Below are positions 1 to 9,138 of a stretch of 64,000 nt of DNA, piece after piece. A model generated the notes under the pieces. That model worked only from the letters and a program-made list of their open reading frames with translations, had not been told where the DNA came from and did not search any database. Position 1 is the first letter of the stretch. Every line of letters begins with the position of its first letter. Location of the stretch: contig NZ_CP088156.1 of assembly GCF_021088345.1 (NCBI RefSeq), positions 5,208,001 to 5,272,000 of the forward strand. Direction: 5' to 3'. A program made the translations under genes and the position numbers. Origin of the DNA: Bradyrhizobium ontarionense. GTDB taxonomy: Bacteria > Pseudomonadota > Alphaproteobacteria > Rhizobiales > Xanthobacteraceae.

Positions 1-6
1 AAGCCG

Positions 7-417
7 ATGGCCAAGAGTGAGCGCGCCACACCCGGCAAGCCCGAAAAGCCCGCCGCGCCCGAGCGCGTGGCAGCCTTTCGCACCGGCCTGTCGGCAGAAG
101 CGCGCGCCGCTGCGCTCTTGATCGCCAAGGGCTATCGCATCCTCGCCAAACGTTTCCGCACGCCACATGGCGAGATCGACATCATCGCGCGCAAGCGCGG
201 TCTGGTCGCCTTCGTCGAGGTCAAGGCGCGCAGCTCGCTCGACGATGCCGCCTATGCGGTGACGCCACGCCAGCAGCAGCGCATCATCGATGCCGCGCAG
301 GGCTGGCTGATGGCGCATCCCGAACATGCCGAATTCGAATTGCGCTTCGACGCGATTCTCGTTGCGCCGCGCAGCCTGCCGCACCATCTGATGGCAGCGT
401 TCGATGCCAGCCCCTGA
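7..417 (+). CDS. yraN: UPF0102 family protein YraN (endonuclease-like fold)
   Basis: 136 aa. The core G55-E56-x-D58 ('[10 protein letters not shown]') followed by E71-V-K73 ('FVEVKAR') is the PD-(D/E)xK-type signature of the YraN/UPF0102 family, which has a restriction-endonuclease-like fold but no firmly settled role. The N-terminal 20 residues are Lys/Pro-rich and probably disordered. The ATG lies only 6 bases into the window. In another frame the first bases read through to a TGA at 18-20, which would fit the tail of an upstream gene (rsmI is the usual neighbour) overlapping this start; that is inference. gshB follows after 24 bases, the usual alphaproteobacterial pairing. Confidence 0.85.
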   Translation: MAKSERATPGKPEKPAAPERVAAFRTGLSAEARAAALLIAKGYRILAKRFRTPHGEIDIIARKRGLVAFVEVKARSSLDDAAYAVTPRQQQRIIDAAQGWLMAHPEHAEFELRFDAILVAPRSLPHHLMAAFDASP

Positions 418-441
418 AACGAGCTCACCCGGGACCTGCCC

Positions 442-1383
442 ATGAAACTAAATGTCGCCGTCCAGATGGATCCCATCGCGCGCATCAACATCCGCGGCGA
501 TTCGACCTTTGCGCTGCTCCTGGAGGCGCAGCGGCGCGGCCATGGCCTGTCCTACTACACGCCCGACAAGCTGTCGCTGCGCGGCGAGGAGCTGTACGCG
601 CCGGTGCAGGCGCTGACCGTGCGCGATGAGGTCGGCGACCATTTCACCCTCGGCGAGCCCAAGCCGACCGCATTGACCTCATTCGACGTCGTCCTGCTGC
701 GGCAGGATCCGCCGTTCGATCTCGCCTACATCACCTCGACCCATTTCCTCGAGCGCATCCACCCGAAGACGCTGGTGGTGAATGATCCGGCCAGCGTGCG
801 CAACGCGCCGGAAAAGCTGTTCGTGATGAACTTCCCGCAGCTGATGCCGCCGACGCTGATCTCGCGCGACATGGACGAGATCAACGCGTTTCGCGCGCAG
901 CACGGCGCCGTCGTGATGAAGCCGCTGCACGGCCATGGCGGCGCGGCGGTGTTCAGGGTGCTGCCGCAGGACATGAATTTCGGTTCGCTGTTCGACATGT
1001 TCTCGGTCACCTTCAAGGAGCCCTGGGTGATCCAGCGCTTCCTCCCCGAGGTGAAGCATGGCGACAAGCGCATCATCCTGGTCGACGGCGAGTTCGCCGG
1101 CGCCGTCAATCGCGTGCCTGCGGCGGACGATCTGCGCTCCAACATGGTGCGCGGCGGCGCCGCGCAGGCGACCGATCTCAGCCCGCGCGAGCGCGAGATC
1201 TGCGACACGCTCGGCCCGGCGTTGCGCGAACGCGGCCTGCTCCTGGTCGGCATCGACGTCATCGACGGCAATCTCACCGAAATCAACGTGACATCGCCGA
1301 CCGGCATCCGCGCGATCTCACGCCTTGGTGGTCCAGACATCGCGGCGCGCGTATGGGACGTGATCGAGGCCAAGCGGAGCTGA
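442..1383 (+). CDS. gshB: Glutathione synthetase
   Basis: 313 aa, the normal GshB length. It joins gamma-glutamylcysteine and glycine with ATP to make glutathione in the cytoplasm. Visible family features are an N-terminal pre-ATP-grasp region ('[18 protein letters not shown]'), 'LLRQDPPFD', the ATP-grasp glycine-rich loop '[12 protein letters not shown]' and the C-terminal metal/ATP motif '[11 protein letters not shown]'. It sits 24 bases behind yraN and is probably cotranscribed with it. The 130-base gap after it, before xthA, contains an imperfect hairpin at about 1426-1468 but no other gene. Confidence 0.96.
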   Translation: MKLNVAVQMDPIARINIRGDSTFALLLEAQRRGHGLSYYTPDKLSLRGEELYAPVQALTVRDEVGDHFTLGEPKPTALTSFDVVLLRQDPPFDLAYITSTHFLERIHPKTLVVNDPASVRNAPEKLFVMNFPQLMPPTLISRDMDEINAFRAQHGAVVMKPLHGHGGAAVFRVLPQDMNFGSLFDMFSVTFKEPWVIQRFLPEVKHGDKRIILVDGEFAGAVNRVPAADDLRSNMVRGGAAQATDLSPREREICDTLGPALRERGLLLVGIDVIDGNLTEINVTSPTGIRAISRLGGPDIAARVWDVIEAKRS

Positions 1384-1513
1384 GCTCGCGGGCGTCGAGT
1401 CCGCATATTGCTGGGGATAAGGCTGACCAGGATGCCGGACAAGCGCGCTCCGGTACGCCTGGTCCGGGCTGAGCCGCTGACGCCGGCGCAATCCGTGTTA
1501 TGACGCAATCCTC

Positions 1514-2329
1514 ATGCGTCTCGTCCTGACCACCTGGAACATCAACTCGGTGCGCCTGCGCATCGACCTCGTCGCCAAGTTCATCAAGCAGGCAAGGCCC
1601 GACGTGCTGTGCCTGCAGGAAACCAAGTGCATCGACGATGCCTTCCCGCTGAAGCGTTTCAAGCGGCTCGGCTACGAGCACGTCGCGCTGAACGGGCAGA
1701 AGGGCTATCACGGCGTCGCGGTGATCTCGAAATTGCCGTTCGAGAACACCAATGTCCGGACGTTCTGCGACAAGGTGGATTCCCGTCACATCTCAGTGTC
1801 GTTCGGAGAGAAGGCGCAGCTGGCGCGGCCGCTGGTGCTGCATAATTTCTATGTGCCGGCCGGCGGCGACATCCCCGACCCGGCGCTCAACCCGAAATTC
1901 GAGCATAAGCTGCAATTCCTCGATGAAATGAAGGCGTGCGAGCCGCTGCATCCGCGCGGCGACGATCGTCATATCCTGGTCGGTGATCTCAACGTGGCGC
2001 CGCAGGAGAACGACGTCTGGTCGCACAAGCAGCTCCTGAAGGTGGTCTCGCATACGCCGATCGAATGCGAGAAGCTGCTTGCGGCGCAGACCCACGGCGA
2101 ATGGGTCGACGTCGCGCGCGAGCGCATCCCGATGGCTGAGAAGGTCTATACGTGGTGGAGCTATCGCGCCGCCGACTGGACCGTCGGCGACCGCGGCCGG
2201 CGGCTCGACCACATCTGGGTATCGCGCGCGTTGAAGGATTCGGTCACCGACTTCCGCATCCTGCGCGATGCGCGGAGCTGGGAGCGGCCGTCGGATCACG
2301 TGCCGGTCACGGTCACACTCGACGTTTAG
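1514..2329 (+). CDS. xthA: Exodeoxyribonuclease III (AP endonuclease)
   Basis: 271 aa member of the exonuclease III/APE1 endonuclease-exonuclease-phosphatase fold, acting at abasic sites in base-excision repair. Catalytic blocks are all present: 'WNINSVRLRI', 'LCLQETK' (metal-binding Glu), 'GDLNVAPQENDVW' (Asp/Asn), 'RRLDHIWVS' and the terminal 'RPSDHVPV' with the catalytic His. Length matches XthA. It converges with the cyclic-nucleotide-binding gene on the minus strand, 75 bases away. Confidence 0.96.
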   Translation: MRLVLTTWNINSVRLRIDLVAKFIKQARPDVLCLQETKCIDDAFPLKRFKRLGYEHVALNGQKGYHGVAVISKLPFENTNVRTFCDKVDSRHISVSFGEKAQLARPLVLHNFYVPAGGDIPDPALNPKFEHKLQFLDEMKACEPLHPRGDDRHILVGDLNVAPQENDVWSHKQLLKVVSHTPIECEKLLAAQTHGEWVDVARERIPMAEKVYTWWSYRAADWTVGDRGRRLDHIWVSRALKDSVTDFRILRDARSWERPSDHVPVTVTLDV

Positions 2330-2404
2330 GTGTGGTCGAGCCGAACGGAGGACCGCCTCGCGCGCCCGCCGAAACAACTGCAGACGTACGGCGGCGATGC
2401 CGCA

Positions 2405-2848
2405 TCACGATGTCAGCTTGGCGCCGGCGGTCAGGATGTCGCTGGCAATCCTGTTCGCGCGGTTGGCGAATTCCTCGCGCAGCCGGCGCGCCGCGACCGC
2501 ATCGCTCTCCAGCACACGCTGAAACAGGCTGCGGGAAATCCGCACAACGGTCGAATACTCCAGGGCCGTCGCGGTTGCCGGCCGGCGCATCTCGACCAGC
2601 AGCGCCAGCTCGCCGATCAGCATGCCCGGGTAGGCGACGATCTCGGCGCCGCCCTCGTCGTTGACGCGCAGCGCACCGCGCTGGACGACATAGCCGCAGT
2701 CGGCCGTGTCGCCCTCGCGAAACAACGCCTCGTCACCCTGGATGTTACGCTGTTCGGAGCCGATCGCCAGCATGCGCAACGAATCGCTCCCCAACAGACG
2801 CAGCGTCGGGACACGCTCCAGCAGCGCAATATCGTCTTCGATCGACAT
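2405..2848 (-). CDS. Small cyclic-nucleotide-binding domain protein
   Basis: 147 aa from the ATG at 2848; an upstream TTG would add 10 residues. It consists of little more than one CNB/CAP-effector domain: 'EALFREGDTADCGYVVQRG' and 'PGMLIGELALLVEMRRPATATA' match the beta-roll and the phosphate-binding cassette, where the family usually has an 'E..R.A' pattern. There is no DNA-binding helix-turn-helix and no kinase or channel, so it is a stand-alone sensor or a degenerate ligand-binding domain. It lies 65 bases behind the response regulator and is probably in the same transcript. Partner and ligand are unknown. Confidence 0.8.
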   Translation of the reverse strand: MSIEDDIALLERVPTLRLLGSDSLRMLAIGSEQRNIQGDEALFREGDTADCGYVVQRGALRVNDEGGAEIVAYPGMLIGELALLVEMRRPATATALEYSTVVRISRSLFQRVLESDAVAARRLREEFANRANRIASDILTAGAKLTS

Positions 2849-2913
2849 CAAGGGCCCGGGGAAGGCAGAATGGAACAAGTATCATAAACGGCTGACCGCC
2901 ATCCCCGAACGTA

Positions 2914-3600
2914 TCACGGCACCAGTTTGTAGCCACCGGCCTCCGTGACGAGAATCTCTGGATTGGCGGCATCTTTCTCGATCTTCTGCCGCAAACGGTA
3001 AATATGCGTTTCGAGCGTATGGGTGGTCACGCCCGAATTGTAGCCCCAGACCTCCTGGAGCAGGGTCTCGCGCGACACCGGCTGCTGGCCGGCCCGATAG
3101 AGGAAGCGCAGGATCGCCGTCTCCTTCTCGGTCAGCCTGACCTTGCGGGCATTCGCCCCGGTCAGCATCTTCGAGCCGGGCCGGAAGCTGTACGGGCCGA
3201 CCGAAAACACCGCGTCTTCGCTGGCTTCATGCTGCCGCAGCTGGGCACGGATGCGGGCCAGCAGCACGGCGAAGCGGAACGGCTTTGCGACGTAATCGTT
3301 GGCGCCGGACTCGAGCCCCAGGATCGTGTCCGAATCGGTGTCATGCCCGGTCAGCATGATGATGGGGGCCTTGAAGCCGCCCTTGCGCAAGCTGCGCACG
3401 ACTTCGCGGCCATCGGTATCGGGCAAGCCCACGTCCATCAGAACCAGATCAGGCGAATTGGCCTTTGCCGCGCTGGCGCCCTTGGCGCCGGTATCGACGG
3501 CCTGGGCTTCGAACTCGTCATGCAGCGAGAGCTGCTCCATCAGGGTGTCGCGCAGATCGGTGTCGTCGTCCACGATCAGGATCTTGCGGGCATTGGCCAT
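2914..3600 (-). CDS. cenR: OmpR/PhoB-family response regulator, probable CenR orthologue
   Basis: 228 aa. The receiver domain (residues 1-120) has the acidic triad D11-D12-D13, phospho-acceptor D56 in 'LVLMDVGLPD', the switch Thr in 'IIMLTGHD' and the conserved Lys in 'YVAKPF'. The C-terminal winged helix carries 'VRLTEKETAILRFLYRAG' and 'HTLETHIYRLRQKIEKD'. The sequence and its place just outside the leuS-parAB-origin block resemble CenR, an envelope-related and often essential regulator of alphaproteobacteria. That name rests on recollection of the family, not on an alignment. The gene faces away from the L,D-transpeptidase-like gene across a 275-base divergent gap, which would suit a promoter for both. 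Confidence 0.9.
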   Translation of the reverse strand: MANARKILIVDDDTDLRDTLMEQLSLHDEFEAQAVDTGAKGASAAKANSPDLVLMDVGLPDTDGREVVRSLRKGGFKAPIIMLTGHDTDSDTILGLESGANDYVAKPFRFAVLLARIRAQLRQHEASEDAVFSVGPYSFRPGSKMLTGANARKVRLTEKETAILRFLYRAGQQPVSRETLLQEVWGYNSGVTTHTLETHIYRLRQKIEKDAANPEILVTEAGGYKLVP

Positions 3601-3875
3601 TGATACAATCCTCTTGGTGGCGCCGGCGGGATCAGGTGAAGGGCGCCTTCAACGGTGGGCAAACAGGCTCATCATCCCTGTTTCGTCTTGAAGTAGGGGG
3701 CTGTTACCGATTCACAAGCGCCTGGCACTCTACTCCAGATTTGGCCAGGGATTGAGATGAATGTCCTGTTCGCTCCGTGCGGCAGACCATTTGCCGACAT
3801 TAAGGCAATTACCGGGCAGCACATGGCCGTGAAAAGGCACGTTATTTCATATCGTTATGAAGGGCACCGCGTGGC

Positions 3876-4397
3876 ATGCAAGCATCCCTGATCTCGATTC
3901 GCACCGCTGCGGGGTCCCGGCAGCGTGGATGGCTCCAGGTCTGGGGGCACGTCATCCCGGTCGCCCTCGGCCGCGGCGGCATCCTGGCCAACAAACGAGA
4001 GGGCGACGGTGGCACGCCGCGGGGGACATTCCGGCCGCTCCGGCTGTGGTGGCGGGCCGACCGCCATCCACGGCCGCGCACGTTCCTGCCGGTCCGTCTG
4101 ATCGACCGGAACGACGCCTGGTGCGAGGATCCCCGCGACCGGCACTACAACCAGCCCGTCAAGCTCGGTGGCGGCCAGCCCGGCGACCGGCTGGCGCGCA
4201 ACGATCACCTCTACGACTTCATCATCGAGATCGACCACAACACGTACCCCCGGATCGCCGGTCGCGGCAGCGCCGTCTTCCTGCATCTGGCGCGCCCCAA
4301 TTTCGGTCCGACCGCAGGCTGCGTGGCCATGACCCGGCCGGCAATACTGCGGCTGTTGCAAAGGATCGGGCCGCGCACCAGGATCGTCATCGCGTAG
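3876..4397 (+). CDS. L,D-transpeptidase (YkuD/ErfK) family protein without signal peptide
   Basis: 173 aa. The C-terminal half has the YkuD catalytic pattern: H137 in 'FLHLARPNF' and C149 in 'AGCVAMTRP'. The fold normally makes 3-3 cross-links in peptidoglycan or anchors lipoproteins. It lacks the usual SHGC spacing and belongs to the shorter 'GCVAM' subgroup. No signal peptide or membrane segment is visible at the N-terminus ('MQASLISIRTAAG'), so either export uses another route or the start is elsewhere; I see no better in-frame start. It lies downstream of the divergent promoter shared with the response regulator. Exact substrate is unknown. Confidence 0.82.
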   Translation: MQASLISIRTAAGSRQRGWLQVWGHVIPVALGRGGILANKREGDGGTPRGTFRPLRLWWRADRHPRPRTFLPVRLIDRNDAWCEDPRDRHYNQPVKLGGGQPGDRLARNDHLYDFIIEIDHNTYPRIAGRGSAVFLHLARPNFGPTAGCVAMTRPAILRLLQRIGPRTRIVIA

Positions 4398-4418
4398 GGA
4401 TCAACGGGAGCGAGCACC

Positions 4419-5204
4419 ATGGGCGCGCCGGACCAGCCGACCAGCGCCTCGGCGATTTTGTGTGAGCATTGGCGCGAAGGCCGTAAACTGGCGGCGCTGC
4501 CGCCGGACCTGCGGCCGCGCGACCGCACCGAGGGCTACGCAATCCAGGCGGAGGTCGAGAGGCAATCGCGCAAGCCTCTGTTCGGCTGGAAGATCGCAGC
4601 CACCAGCGAAGCCGGGCAGCGGCACATCAATGTGGCCGGGCCGATGGCCGGACGGATCCTGGCGGAGACGGTGCGACCTGACGGCGGAACCGCCGTCATG
4701 GCCGGCAACGCGATGCGCGTCGCCGAGCCGGAATTCGCCTTTCGCATGGGGACGGACCTGCTGCCGCGGCCAACACCTTATGACGTCGTCGAAGTGCTCG
4801 GCGCGGTGGATACGTTGCATCCGGCGATCGAGATTCCCGATTCGCGGTTCGCCGATTTCGTCACCGCAGGCGAGGCCCAACTGATCGCCGACAATGCCTG
4901 TGCGCATCTGTTCGTGCTGGGCGCGCCCAGCGCCGCCGACTGGCGGGGGCGGGATCTGATCGAGGAGCGGCCACGCATTACGCTCCGCGGCGAGACGTTC
5001 GTTGGCCATGGCCGCAACGTGCTCGGCGATCCCCGGGTGGCGCTCGCCTGGCTGGTGAACGAGCTGCGTGGGCTCGGCGTGCCGGTGCGGGCGGGGCAGG
5101 TCGTGACGACCGGCACCTGTCATCCGCCGCTGCCGATTGACAGCGGCGATGCGATGGAGGTCGATTTCGGCGATCTGGGGCGCGTGTCCGTGACGTTCGA
5201 ATGA
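4419..5204 (+). CDS. 2-keto-4-pentenoate hydratase-like protein (FAH superfamily)
   Basis: 261 aa. It matches the MhpD/2-oxopent-4-enoate hydratase branch of the fumarylacetoacetate hydrolase fold: 'YAIQAEVERQS', 'GWKIAATS', 'VAEPEFAFRMG' (metal-binding Glu pair), 'HPAIEIPDSRF' and 'VVTTGTCHPPLPI'. Such enzymes hydrate 2-hydroxypenta-2,4-dienoate in meta-cleavage of aromatic compounds. No other catabolic gene is nearby, so the true substrate is uncertain. It starts 22 bases after the L,D-transpeptidase-like gene and is probably cotranscribed. Confidence 0.85.
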   Translation: MGAPDQPTSASAILCEHWREGRKLAALPPDLRPRDRTEGYAIQAEVERQSRKPLFGWKIAATSEAGQRHINVAGPMAGRILAETVRPDGGTAVMAGNAMRVAEPEFAFRMGTDLLPRPTPYDVVEVLGAVDTLHPAIEIPDSRFADFVTAGEAQLIADNACAHLFVLGAPSAADWRGRDLIEERPRITLRGETFVGHGRNVLGDPRVALAWLVNELRGLGVPVRAGQVVTTGTCHPPLPIDSGDAMEVDFGDLGRVSVTFE

Positions 5205-5211
5205 GGGACGC

Positions 5212-5286
5212 CGTCATCGCGATCGCCGCGAAGCGATCCATGGCCAGGAAGACGATCTAGATTGCTTCGCTCCGCTCGCAATGACG
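5212..5286. repeat. Imperfect palindromic repeat (CGTCAT...ATGACG type)
   Basis: The left arm begins CGTCATCGCGATCGCCGCG and the right arm ends GCTCCGCTCGCAATGACG. The arms are imperfect reverse complements around about 20 central bases, giving a long hairpin. It sits between two convergent genes, where repetitive extragenic palindromes are common and may help end transcription. The pattern resembles a dispersed repeat I recall from Bradyrhizobium genomes; only one copy is seen here. Confidence 0.6.
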
Positions 5287-5307
5287 AAACGTCCTCAACT
5301 AGGCGAA

Positions 5308-5994
5308 TCAGCGGTGTCCGAAGATCGCCGATCCGACGCGCACATGCGTGGCGCCGAACTGGATCGCGGTCGCAAAGTCGGCGCTCATGCCCATCGACAG
5401 ATCCGTCAGACCATTGCGGGCGGCGATCTTGGCGGTCAGCGCGAAATGCGGCGCGGGCGCCTGGTCGACCGGCGGGATGCACATCAGGCCCGAGATCCGG
5501 AGCCCGTAATCGTTGCGGCACGCCGCGAGGAAGGCATCAGCGTCAGCGGGCGCAATGCCGGCTTTCTGCGGTTCCTCACCGGTGTTGATCTGGACGAACA
5601 ATTGCGGATGCCTGTTCTGGGCCGCGATCTCCTTGGCCAGCGCGGCACAGAGGCTCGACCGATCCACCGAATGGATGGCGTCGAACAGCGCCACCGCCTC
5701 CTTGGCCTTGTTGGATTGCAGTGGCCCGATCAGATGCAGCTGAATGCCAGGATGCGCGGCGATCAGTTCCGGCCATTTCGCCTTGGCTTCCTGAACGCGA
5801 TTTTCACCGAACACGCGCTGTCCGGCCGCGATCACCGGCGTGATGGCATCTGCGGCGAACGTCTTCGAGACCGCAATCAGCGTGACCTCGGCGCGATCGC
5901 GTTTGGCATCGCTGCAGGCTCGCAGGATGTCCTGCTCAACGGCGGCGAGCGCGGAGGGTGAAGACGAGGTTAAGGGCTTCGATGGGTCTGGCAC
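5308..5994 (-). CDS. yggS: YggS family pyridoxal-phosphate homeostasis protein (PLPBP)
   Basis: 228 aa, with a GTG start at 5994. The single-domain PLP barrel of the YggS/PROSC family binds PLP through K44 in 'LIAVSKTFAADAI'; other family blocks are 'FGENRVQEAKAKW', 'HLIGPLQSNK' and 'RISGLMCIPP' plus 'LSMGMSADFATAI'. The family buffers free PLP and affects amino-acid and keto-acid balance rather than catalysing a known reaction. It is transcribed away from the diguanylate cyclase gene, with 113 bases between the starts. Confidence 0.93.
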   Translation of the reverse strand: MPDPSKPLTSSSPSALAAVEQDILRACSDAKRDRAEVTLIAVSKTFAADAITPVIAAGQRVFGENRVQEAKAKWPELIAAHPGIQLHLIGPLQSNKAKEAVALFDAIHSVDRSSLCAALAKEIAAQNRHPQLFVQINTGEEPQKAGIAPADADAFLAACRNDYGLRISGLMCIPPVDQAPAPHFALTAKIAARNGLTDLSMGMSADFATAIQFGATHVRVGSAIFGHR

Positions 5995-6107
5995 GATGGT
6001 GTCCGTGAGTCCGGTAGATTTGCGGGGTTGGCTGCAATTTTACGGAGTTCGAGAAAGGGTTCTTGAACCCTTCCCCATACCTTGCACGACCGGGGTAGGG
6101 GAAAGAA

Positions 6108-7805
6108 ATGCCAAGCATCCGGTTCAATCGCAATAGAGTGAAGCTGAACCGGCTTTTGGGGATCCGCGCGCGTCTCGCGCTCCTGGCCGTGATTCTGGTC
6201 GCACCACTGATGCTGGAACGCGCACGGTCGCTGGAAAGCACCCGGACCCGGCAGATCGCGCTCGCCTCCGAAGAATTCTTCGGCCTCGCCCGGCAAAGCG
6301 CCGACATGCAGCGCGAAGTCATCATGTCCGTGGAGACGGTGCTGAAGTCGACCGCCTATGTCCGCGCGTCGGCCACCGGCGTGAGCCGCAGCTGCGACAT
6401 GATGCGTGCCAGCCTGCCGGCAACGCTGCCCTGGATCCGCACCTTGATGATCGCCGGCCGGGACGGGCGCATCCAATGCTCGACGAACAACCAATACGTC
6501 GGGCTCGATTTCAGCGACCGGCCCTATTTCCGGGCCGCCCAGGAATCACGCGACTTCGTTTTCAGCGACTATCTGCTGGCAAAGCCCGCCCATATCCCGA
6601 TCGTGATGGCGGCCTATCCCGTCGGCGCGATTACGGGTGAACCAGACGCCGTCATGCTGGCCAGCGTCAATCTCGAATGGATGTCCAAGATCATGAGCAA
6701 TCTTGGCGGCCGTCCGGGCATCACGGCCGTGCTGATCGACAGTGAGGGAACCGTTCTGGCCGCGCCGGCCGACCGCACCGAGCTGATCGGGCGGCCGCTC
6801 GACAGCGTACCCTTGTTGTCGGCGGTGGCGGAGACCGCGATGAGCTCCGCCAAGTCGACCGACACGGTGTCGTTTACCGCTGCGGACGGCTCCAAGCGCG
6901 CGATCACCTTCACGCGGCTCGCCGACACCGGGTCACGCCTGATCGTCAGCATCGATGAAACCCGCGTGACCGCCGCCATCGACCGCGAGATCCAGAATGC
7001 CTATCTGCAGGCGGGCCTGGTCTGCCTGATCGTGCTGCTCGGCGCGCTGATCGCTGCCGAGAAGCTGATCGTCAGGCCCGTCAACATGCTCGCTGCCACC
7101 GCCAAGCGCTTCGGCCATGGTCACTGGTCGGCGCGCGTCGCGACCAAGAACCTGCCGTCGGAGTTCGTGCCGCTGGCCAAATCGTTCAACGCCATGGCCG
7201 CCAAGCTCGGGCAGCGCGAGCGCGAGCTGATTGCCGCCAATGACAGGCTGACCGTCATGGCCTCGATCGACATGCTCTCGGGCCTCGCCAACCGTCGCGG
7301 CTTCCAGAATCGCATCGACGTCGAATGGACGCGAGCCCAACAGACCGGCAGCGAGCTTTCGCTGCTGATGATCGATGTCGACCATTTCAAGCTCTACAAC
7401 GACACCTACGGGCATCCGGAGGGCGATGCCTGCCTGTCACGGCTCGGCGAGACACTGTCGCGAATCGCCGGCACGACGACGGCCTTTGCCGGACGCTATG
7501 GCGGCGAGGAGTTCTGCCTGCTGCTCCCGGGCATGAGTGCGAGGCAGGCGCTCGAGGTCGGCGAGCGGGTGCGCGCCGCGGTGCTGGAGCTGGAGCTGCC
7601 GCATGCGACGTCGGTCCATCAATGCGTCACCGTCAGCGTGGGCGTTGCATCGACGCTGCCCAATGATTCGATGGCTCCCGCCGATCTGATCGAGGCCGCC
7701 GATGCCGCGCTCTATGCCGCCAAGCATCGCGGGCGCAACATGGTGATCGCGCATGGCTTTGTCGATGTCGTGGATGATAGAGGCACCGTGGCACGCGCCG
7801 GCTGA
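6108..7805 (+). CDS. Membrane-bound diguanylate cyclase (dCACHE-HAMP-GGDEF)
   Basis: 565 aa. A membrane segment at about residues 20-36 and a second at about 300-320 enclose a periplasmic sensor of dCACHE type ('FSDRPYFRAAQESRDFVFSD'). A HAMP linker (about 320-370) leads to a GGDEF domain (about 380-545) with 'GGEEF' at 465-469, so synthesis of cyclic di-GMP from two GTP is expected. The product-inhibition I-site (RxxD five residues before GGEEF) is absent: the residues there are TTTAF-AGRY. It may therefore lack feedback control. It converges with another GGDEF gene 22 bases downstream. Confidence 0.92.
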   Translation: MPSIRFNRNRVKLNRLLGIRARLALLAVILVAPLMLERARSLESTRTRQIALASEEFFGLARQSADMQREVIMSVETVLKSTAYVRASATGVSRSCDMMRASLPATLPWIRTLMIAGRDGRIQCSTNNQYVGLDFSDRPYFRAAQESRDFVFSDYLLAKPAHIPIVMAAYPVGAITGEPDAVMLASVNLEWMSKIMSNLGGRPGITAVLIDSEGTVLAAPADRTELIGRPLDSVPLLSAVAETAMSSAKSTDTVSFTAADGSKRAITFTRLADTGSRLIVSIDETRVTAAIDREIQNAYLQAGLVCLIVLLGALIAAEKLIVRPVNMLAATAKRFGHGHWSARVATKNLPSEFVPLAKSFNAMAAKLGQRERELIAANDRLTVMASIDMLSGLANRRGFQNRIDVEWTRAQQTGSELSLLMIDVDHFKLYNDTYGHPEGDACLSRLGETLSRIAGTTTAFAGRYGGEEFCLLLPGMSARQALEVGERVRAAVLELELPHATSVHQCVTVSVGVASTLPNDSMAPADLIEAADAALYAAKHRGRNMVIAHGFVDVVDDRGTVARAG

Positions 7806-7827
7806 GGCGGCATGATCGCCGCCACGA

Positions 7828-8886
7828 TCAGCCGACCGCGAGCTTGCGATCGAGCTCGAGCTCGGTGACCACGCGGTTACGACCGAGCTTCTTGGCCAGA
7901 TAGAGCGCGCGGTCGCAGCGGTCGATGAGATCGGCCATCGATTCACCGAACTGGAATTGCCCCACTCCGATCGACACGGTGATCTGCGGTAGAACCTCGC
8001 CGGTCGAGCGCCGGGTGAACTGGCAGTCGGCGATGGTGCGGCGAATCCGTTCGGCGATCGCCGTACAGCCTTCGAGATCGGTCTGCGGCAGCACGGCGAT
8101 CAATTCCTCGCCGCCATAGCGCGCCGGCAGATCGTTGTCGCGCACGCGCTCGCGCAAGGCCTTGGCGACGAGACGCAAGACCTGGTCACCGACGCCATGG
8201 CCGTAATTGTCGTTGAACTTCTTGAAGTGATCGACGTCGATCAAGAGAATGCTGAGCGGCTCGTCCTGCTCCATCGCCTCGATCTGGACATGACGGAAGA
8301 ACTCTTCGAGAGCACGGCGGTTCGGCAGACCGGTCAGCGTATCGGTGCGCGCGCGCTGCTCCGACTTGTTGAGCGAATCGCGGATGGTGTCGAGCTCGCG
8401 CGACTTCTCGGCAAAGCTCGCTTCCAGCTTGGCGGCACGCGCGGTGGCCTGGGCGAGTTCGCTGACGAGATTCTCGATCAGGATCTTCGGATCGACGCCT
8501 TGCTCGCTCTGTTCAGCGACGCCGTCAATCGCCTCCATGTGCGTGCGGTTGTCGGCAATCGCAGCCGTCAGATACGATTTGGCGGAGTCCATCACGCCAT
8601 GCAACTGCTGCGAGACTTTATGGACGACCGCAGCTTCAGTGCCCTGCTGACCGATATAGGTCTCGAACAGCGCCTGGTTCGTCGTCTTGTCGAACTTGCG
8701 CTTGTTGCTGACCAGGATGTCGACCGCGCGCTTCAGGTCCGACGCCGAGCCCAACGAGTACTTGAACCAGAGATGGAAGTTGTTGGGGGTCGGTGGCACG
8801 CGCTGCTGAGCCATGGATTGCATGGCCTTGTCCGCGACAGTCGTCGCGTACTCGAAATCAAGCTCGTCGAACGTAGCGCCGGACAC
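7828..8886 (-). CDS. Cytoplasmic diguanylate cyclase (GGDEF)
   Basis: 352 aa with no membrane segment. The N-terminal ~130 residues are helical and of unknown fold, and residues ~140-178 look like a coiled coil that would dimerise the enzyme. The GGDEF domain (about 180-340) has 'DTLTGLPNRRALEEF', 'LLIDVDHFKKFND' and 'GGEEL' at 258-262. Unlike its convergent neighbour it keeps an I-site, 'RDND' at 249-252, exactly five residues upstream. It should make cyclic di-GMP under product inhibition. The gene faces leuS across a 252-base divergent gap that should hold both promoters. Confidence 0.92.
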   Translation of the reverse strand: MSGATFDELDFEYATTVADKAMQSMAQQRVPPTPNNFHLWFKYSLGSASDLKRAVDILVSNKRKFDKTTNQALFETYIGQQGTEAAVVHKVSQQLHGVMDSAKSYLTAAIADNRTHMEAIDGVAEQSEQGVDPKILIENLVSELAQATARAAKLEASFAEKSRELDTIRDSLNKSEQRARTDTLTGLPNRRALEEFFRHVQIEAMEQDEPLSILLIDVDHFKKFNDNYGHGVGDQVLRLVAKALRERVRDNDLPARYGGEELIAVLPQTDLEGCTAIAERIRRTIADCQFTRRSTGEVLPQITVSIGVGQFQFGESMADLIDRCDRALYLAKKLGRNRVVTELELDRKLAVG

Positions 8887-9138
8887 GATGCGGAGTGATC
8901 CAAGATGTGGGCTGGGGACTTGATTTATGCACTCAGTCTCCCATTCAAGTCTTAACCGTGCCTCAATCCAACCTCCGACAGCCCCGGCAAAGGGATCAAA
9001 AAAACTCGCGATTACCGTCGCTTAGTTGATGCTTGAAATGGTATCATCATCTGCCGCCCCATTGACCGGCGTGCCGCTTTTGTGGCCTAGTCCGCCGTCT
9101 TCAATCGACGCGAATCCTCGAAAATTATAAGCGATTCC

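Noticed and set aside
1426-1468. Imperfect hairpin between gshB and xthA
   Set aside because: Stem has several mismatches and no T-run; it is not clearly a terminator or a member of the repeat families seen elsewhere.
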